Below are positions 61,550 to 64,000 of a stretch of DNA of 64,000 nucleotides, piece after piece (position 1 is the stretch's first letter; the number at the start of each line of letters is the position of its first letter). This stretch comes from an uncultured Methanomicrobiales archaeon (lineage in GTDB: Archaea > Halobacteriota > Methanomicrobia > Methanomicrobiales > Methanospirillaceae): assembly GCA_903926075.1 (NCBI GenBank), contig CAIYHQ010000128.1:1-64000 (forward strand). The letters run 5' to 3'. A program made the position numbers and the translations under genes. A model generated the notes under the pieces. That model was not told the origin of the DNA. It searched no databases and was given only the letters and a program-made list of their open reading frames with translations.

Positions 61550-62157
61550 TAATTCACAACCCCCTGAACCGCTTCCAGGATTTTAACAATATATATAGAA
61601 TTATTAGGGCAGACAGTCTCACATATTTTACACCCAGTACATTTATCGCTATTTTGAACCTTCACTTTCCCTTTGGAACCAACACGGATAACAAGATTAT
61701 TACTAATTTCTAACTTGTTGGAATTAGAATCTCTATCACGAATTTCTATATTAACCGGGCAGGCACTGGAACAGTTTCCGCAACCTGTGCATTTAAAGTC
61801 TTTTATCTCTATATAAAAAGAACAATTCAGATGGCTTGACTGGATTTGCGTCCACTCCCTTACTTTACCACTTTGAAGCACATTATGTGGACATGCTTCA
61901 ACACAAATACCACACCGGATGCAACATTCTTTATGAATAAAAGGTATCCATCCTTTTTCAGTTTTTAACACTTCTATTGCACCAGGTGACGGACAAACCA
62001 TCATACAAAGAAGAGTATGTGAACAGGGATTTCCTGTCGATTCGGGAAAGTCCCGAAAATAAGGAGGAGAAACGAGGGCTTGAGTCCGAGGAAAGAAAAA
62101 AGATTTCCACCATCGTAGCCGTGCAACCTCCTGGATATAGTAATATAGGGATACCAT
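61549..62157 (-). CDS. Polyferredoxin of the Eha-Fwd operon
   Basis: 202 residues from ATG 62157 (GGAG ten bases upstream); a TTG at 62181 is an alternative but overlaps ehaO. N-terminal about 45 residues (YYYIQEVARLRWWKSFFFP) resemble EchF/HycF-type hydrogenase ferredoxins. Then a partial cluster motif (CSHTLLCMMVCP) and three complete [4Fe-4S] motifs: CIRCGICVEACP, CTGCGNCSSACP, CTGCKICETVCP. It lies between the hydrogenase large subunit and fwdD, so it is the likely electron wire from hydrogenase to the Fwd-like module. Corresponds in position to EhaP/EhaQ. Confidence 0.85.
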   Translation of the reverse strand: MVSLYYYIQEVARLRWWKSFFFPRTQALVSPPYFRDFPESTGNPCSHTLLCMMVCPSPGAIEVLKTEKGWIPFIHKECCIRCGICVEACPHNVLQSGKVREWTQIQSSHLNCSFYIEIKDFKCTGCGNCSSACPVNIEIRDRDSNSNKLEISNNLVIRVGSKGKVKVQNSDKCTGCKICETVCPNNSIYIVKILEAVQGVVN

Positions 62158-62161
62158 AAAG

Positions 62162-63247
62162 TTATCGCTCCGTGCAGGCAATGCATGGATCTATTGACAC
62201 AAATACTGACGCAACGTCAGCAATTGATTCGAGTCCAGGGATCATTTTTTGCATACAGACCTCAATATTCATAATTGAGGGTGTCTCAATTGCAATGTCT
62301 ATTATTCTCCCGGCATCATCAGTCTTAATAAAATAGGTGAGTTGTCCTCTGGGAGCCTCACCACTGTGCGTTATCTCCCCGGCTTTAGGAATGCCACCAA
62401 AACGGACTAGACCCCCGGGAAGAGTCGCGAGGGCGGTTTTAATGAGATCAATACTCTGAATTATCTCTGAGAATCTCAACATGACTCTTGCATAGTTATC
62501 CTTACCGTTACTGACTATGGACACAAAATCCAGTTTCTGGTATACAGGATGTTCAAGCCTGCAGTCGAAAGTTATTCCGCTTCCCCTGGCGAGGGGGCCG
62601 ACTGCATGGTTTAACCTTGCAGATTCTTCAGTTAATATACCGATACCCCTGCTCCTTAAAGCAATCAATGGGCCTGTACTGAACATATTCATCCACTGAT
62701 TAACATTCACTTCAAGCTTTTTAAGTCGAACTGGTATTGACCTCATTTCCTCATCTGAAATATCAAACCTCACACCACCTGGAATTATATACGAACAGGT
62801 TACCCTTGCCCCGGTCAGCCTTTCAAGTTCATCCATAACTGATTCCCTTTCGTTGAGCAGGTACATGGCAAGGGTCTCATGACCTATCGTATTGCAGTAA
62901 GAAATATTTGCAAGCAGGTGACTCTGAATCCTGTCAAATTCATTGGCTATAACTCTTAAGTAAAGTGCCCTTGGAGACACTTCGATTCCACTTATCTTCT
63001 CAATACTTTCTATAAATACCATGTTATGGATGACTGAGCAGACCCCGCATACACGTTCCGCAATGAACATAACCTCCTGCCATGGCTTTCCTCGCATAAT
63101 TCTTTCAATACCTCTTTTCATGTAGCCAAGCTCGGTTTCACATGAGAGGACATATTCACCTTTTGTCTCACACATTATTCTTACCGGCTCCCTGAAACAG
63201 GGATGCACAGGACCAAGCGGTATTGAGATATCAACGATTTTTTTCAT
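62162..63247 (-). CDS. ehaO: Energy-converting [NiFe] hydrogenase large subunit (EhaO-type)
   Basis: 361 residues. The two NiFe ligand motifs are intact: ERVCGVCS (about 65-72) and DPCIACTER at the very C-terminus. The opening IPLGPVHPCFREPVRI and the RIQSHLLANISYCNTIG helix are group 4 (membrane-associated) hydrogenase features. The end at CTER shows there is no cleavable C-terminal extension, as in other group 4 enzymes. It oxidises H2 and, with ion flow, reduces ferredoxin. It needs HypB-type maturation. It overlaps ehaN (TGATG) and ends four bases before the polyferredoxin ATG. Confidence 0.93.
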   Translation of the reverse strand: MKKIVDISIPLGPVHPCFREPVRIMCETKGEYVLSCETELGYMKRGIERIMRGKPWQEVMFIAERVCGVCSVIHNMVFIESIEKISGIEVSPRALYLRVIANEFDRIQSHLLANISYCNTIGHETLAMYLLNERESVMDELERLTGARVTCSYIIPGGVRFDISDEEMRSIPVRLKKLEVNVNQWMNMFSTGPLIALRSRGIGILTEESARLNHAVGPLARGSGITFDCRLEHPVYQKLDFVSIVSNGKDNYARVMLRFSEIIQSIDLIKTALATLPGGLVRFGGIPKAGEITHSGEAPRGQLTYFIKTDDAGRIIDIAIETPSIMNIEVCMQKMIPGLESIADVASVFVSIDPCIACTER

Positions 63248-63699
63248 CAGGGTTCAGCCTTAAAGTCAGGAAAGATTTTTGGTATCTGGGCAAGAATCGC
63301 AGCGATAATCTCGGTTGGACGTGGAGGACATCCAGATACATTGGCATAAACCGGAATATGCTTTGAGACAGGCGGGTCGATATATGACCCTCTCCTATTG
63401 AATACTGAGCCGGATTGTGGACAATTGCCAATTGCTATTGCAGCCTTTGGCGCCGGAATTTTATCCCATAAAATACGAAGCTTATCATCCCATCCAGGAG
63501 TAAATGCTCCAGCGACAAGGAGTATATCTGCTTCCCTTGGGTTGTTATGGATAACTATACCATATTGCCCGATATCATACCTTGGAGCAAGGCATGCAAG
63601 CACCTCAATACCACATCCATTGCATGAACCTGCATCAACATAACACACATGGATGGAACGCCTCCTCACAATGTTCATTATAGATTGAAATGCTGTCAT
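63247..63699 (-). CDS. ehaN: Energy-converting hydrogenase small subunit (EhaN-type)
   Basis: 150 residues of the NuoB/EchC-type small subunit. It binds one proximal [4Fe-4S] cluster: CNGC in VDAGSCNGCGIEVLACLAPRYD, then IGNCPQSGSVF and VSGCPPRPTEI supply the other Cys. The family length is normal. It relays electrons from the NiFe site in EhaO to the ferredoxin subunits. It overlaps the upstream gene by four bases (ATGA) and the downstream gene by one. Confidence 0.92.
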   Translation of the reverse strand: MTAFQSIMNIVRRRSIHVCYVDAGSCNGCGIEVLACLAPRYDIGQYGIVIHNNPREADILLVAGAFTPGWDDKLRILWDKIPAPKAAIAIGNCPQSGSVFNRRGSYIDPPVSKHIPVYANVSGCPPRPTEIIAAILAQIPKIFPDFKAEP

Positions 63700-64000
63700 T
63701 TTCCAAAAATCTCCCTTAACTGGGAGAGGCCATCATTAATTGCCTTCTCGATTGACGTTCCGGCTGCAATTGACATTTCAACAGATCGGATAATGCCCTC
63801 CATCTGTTCCTTACGGTATAATGGGATATGCAATACAAAAAAACGGTATCCTATCTCATGGGCGACCCTGCTGACTGGCGTTTTATCATTTATTCCGGCT
63901 TGATAGTGTGTAGGAAGATTTTCAAGCGAGACCATATCAAAATTCTCTATCAGATATAGTCTTAATTTCTGAGGTGGTATTTTCAGCCTTTTAGATATTG
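63696..64000 (-). CDS. ehaM: Energy-converting hydrogenase subunit EhaM-like (DUF1959), 5' partial
   Basis: The frame is open to the right edge, so the N-terminus lies outside the window; 100 codons are visible. Segments KRLKIPPQKLRLYLIENFDMVSLENLPTHYQAG and then HEIGYRFFVLHIPLYRKEQMEGIIRSVE and EKAINDGLSQLREIF agree with the DUF1959 family, which in Eha operons is EhaM. It is a small soluble subunit of unknown role. The order ehaM-ehaN-ehaO is that of Methanothermobacter eha. The membrane subunits should lie beyond the right edge. Confidence 0.75.
   Translation of the reverse strand, partial: ISKRLKIPPQKLRLYLIENFDMVSLENLPTHYQAGINDKTPVSRVAHEIGYRFFVLHIPLYRKEQMEGIIRSVEMSIAAGTSIEKAINDGLSQLREIFGK

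Overview
The window reads as chromosome of a hydrogenotrophic methanogen, most likely order Methanomicrobiales (a relative of Methanospirillum, Methanoregula or Methanosphaerula). The evidence is a membrane-bound Eha-type [NiFe] hydrogenase next to formylmethanofuran dehydrogenase (Fwd) genes, F420H2:NADP oxidoreductase, archaeal TFB, Gar1, SRP19, aIF5B, S6e and S8e, SecF/SecD, archaeal type IV pilin signals, and the many receiver-PAS-histidine kinase proteins typical of that order. Assignment is by recognising protein families, not by database search. No insertion sequence, prophage or CRISPR array was seen.

Layout. 1-13.2 kb is rich in cell-surface genes: a Thr-rich tandem-repeat/PEGA protein cut by the left edge, a SulP transporter, a FIST sensor, a channel-like membrane protein, and three paralogous exported Cys-rich proteins. 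13.2-22.4 kb holds a ferredoxin, a lipase-like hydrolase, a pilin-LamG protein, a soluble PAS chemoreceptor divergent from a hybrid kinase, an M28 peptidase and a cupin. 22.4-29.1 kb is one tightly packed minus-strand operon joining RNA ligation (RtcB, archease) to biotin ligase and a biotin ECF transporter whose ATPase and T subunit are fused. 29.1-40.3 kb is housekeeping: secFD, thioredoxin, F420 reductase, aldolase, two tRNA-Ala, tfb, gar1, srp19, hypB, rps8e, rps6e, infB and tRNA-His. 40.3-43.4 kb is accessory: a RelBE-like pair, a gene remnant and a TPR protein with 13 near-identical repeats.

43.6-59.0 kb is a sensory region. A frameshifted beta-helix surface protein is followed by a four-gene operon of two receiver-PAS-kinases, a cobalamin-binding protein with the Wx9EH signature of CarH-type B12 photoreceptors, and another kinase. 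Then come a divergent hcp / HxlR-ferredoxin unit (nitrosative stress) and a decayed PAS-PocR gene. 59.0-64.0 kb is a minus-strand operon ehaM-ehaN-ehaO-polyferredoxin-fwdD-fwdB-fwdC.

The two most interesting systems are these. (1) In the Eha-Fwd operon, the FwdB homologue appears to begin at an ACG codon and lacks the Cys-His-Arg catalytic residues of formylmethanofuran dehydrogenase, so it may be a repurposed FwdBCD module attached to an energy-converting hydrogenase. (2) The B12-sensor/kinase operon is a candidate cobalamin- or light-responsive signalling pathway in a methanogen. A shared inverted repeat (GTGAAA/TTTCAC) upstream of several surface and sensory genes may mark an undescribed regulon.
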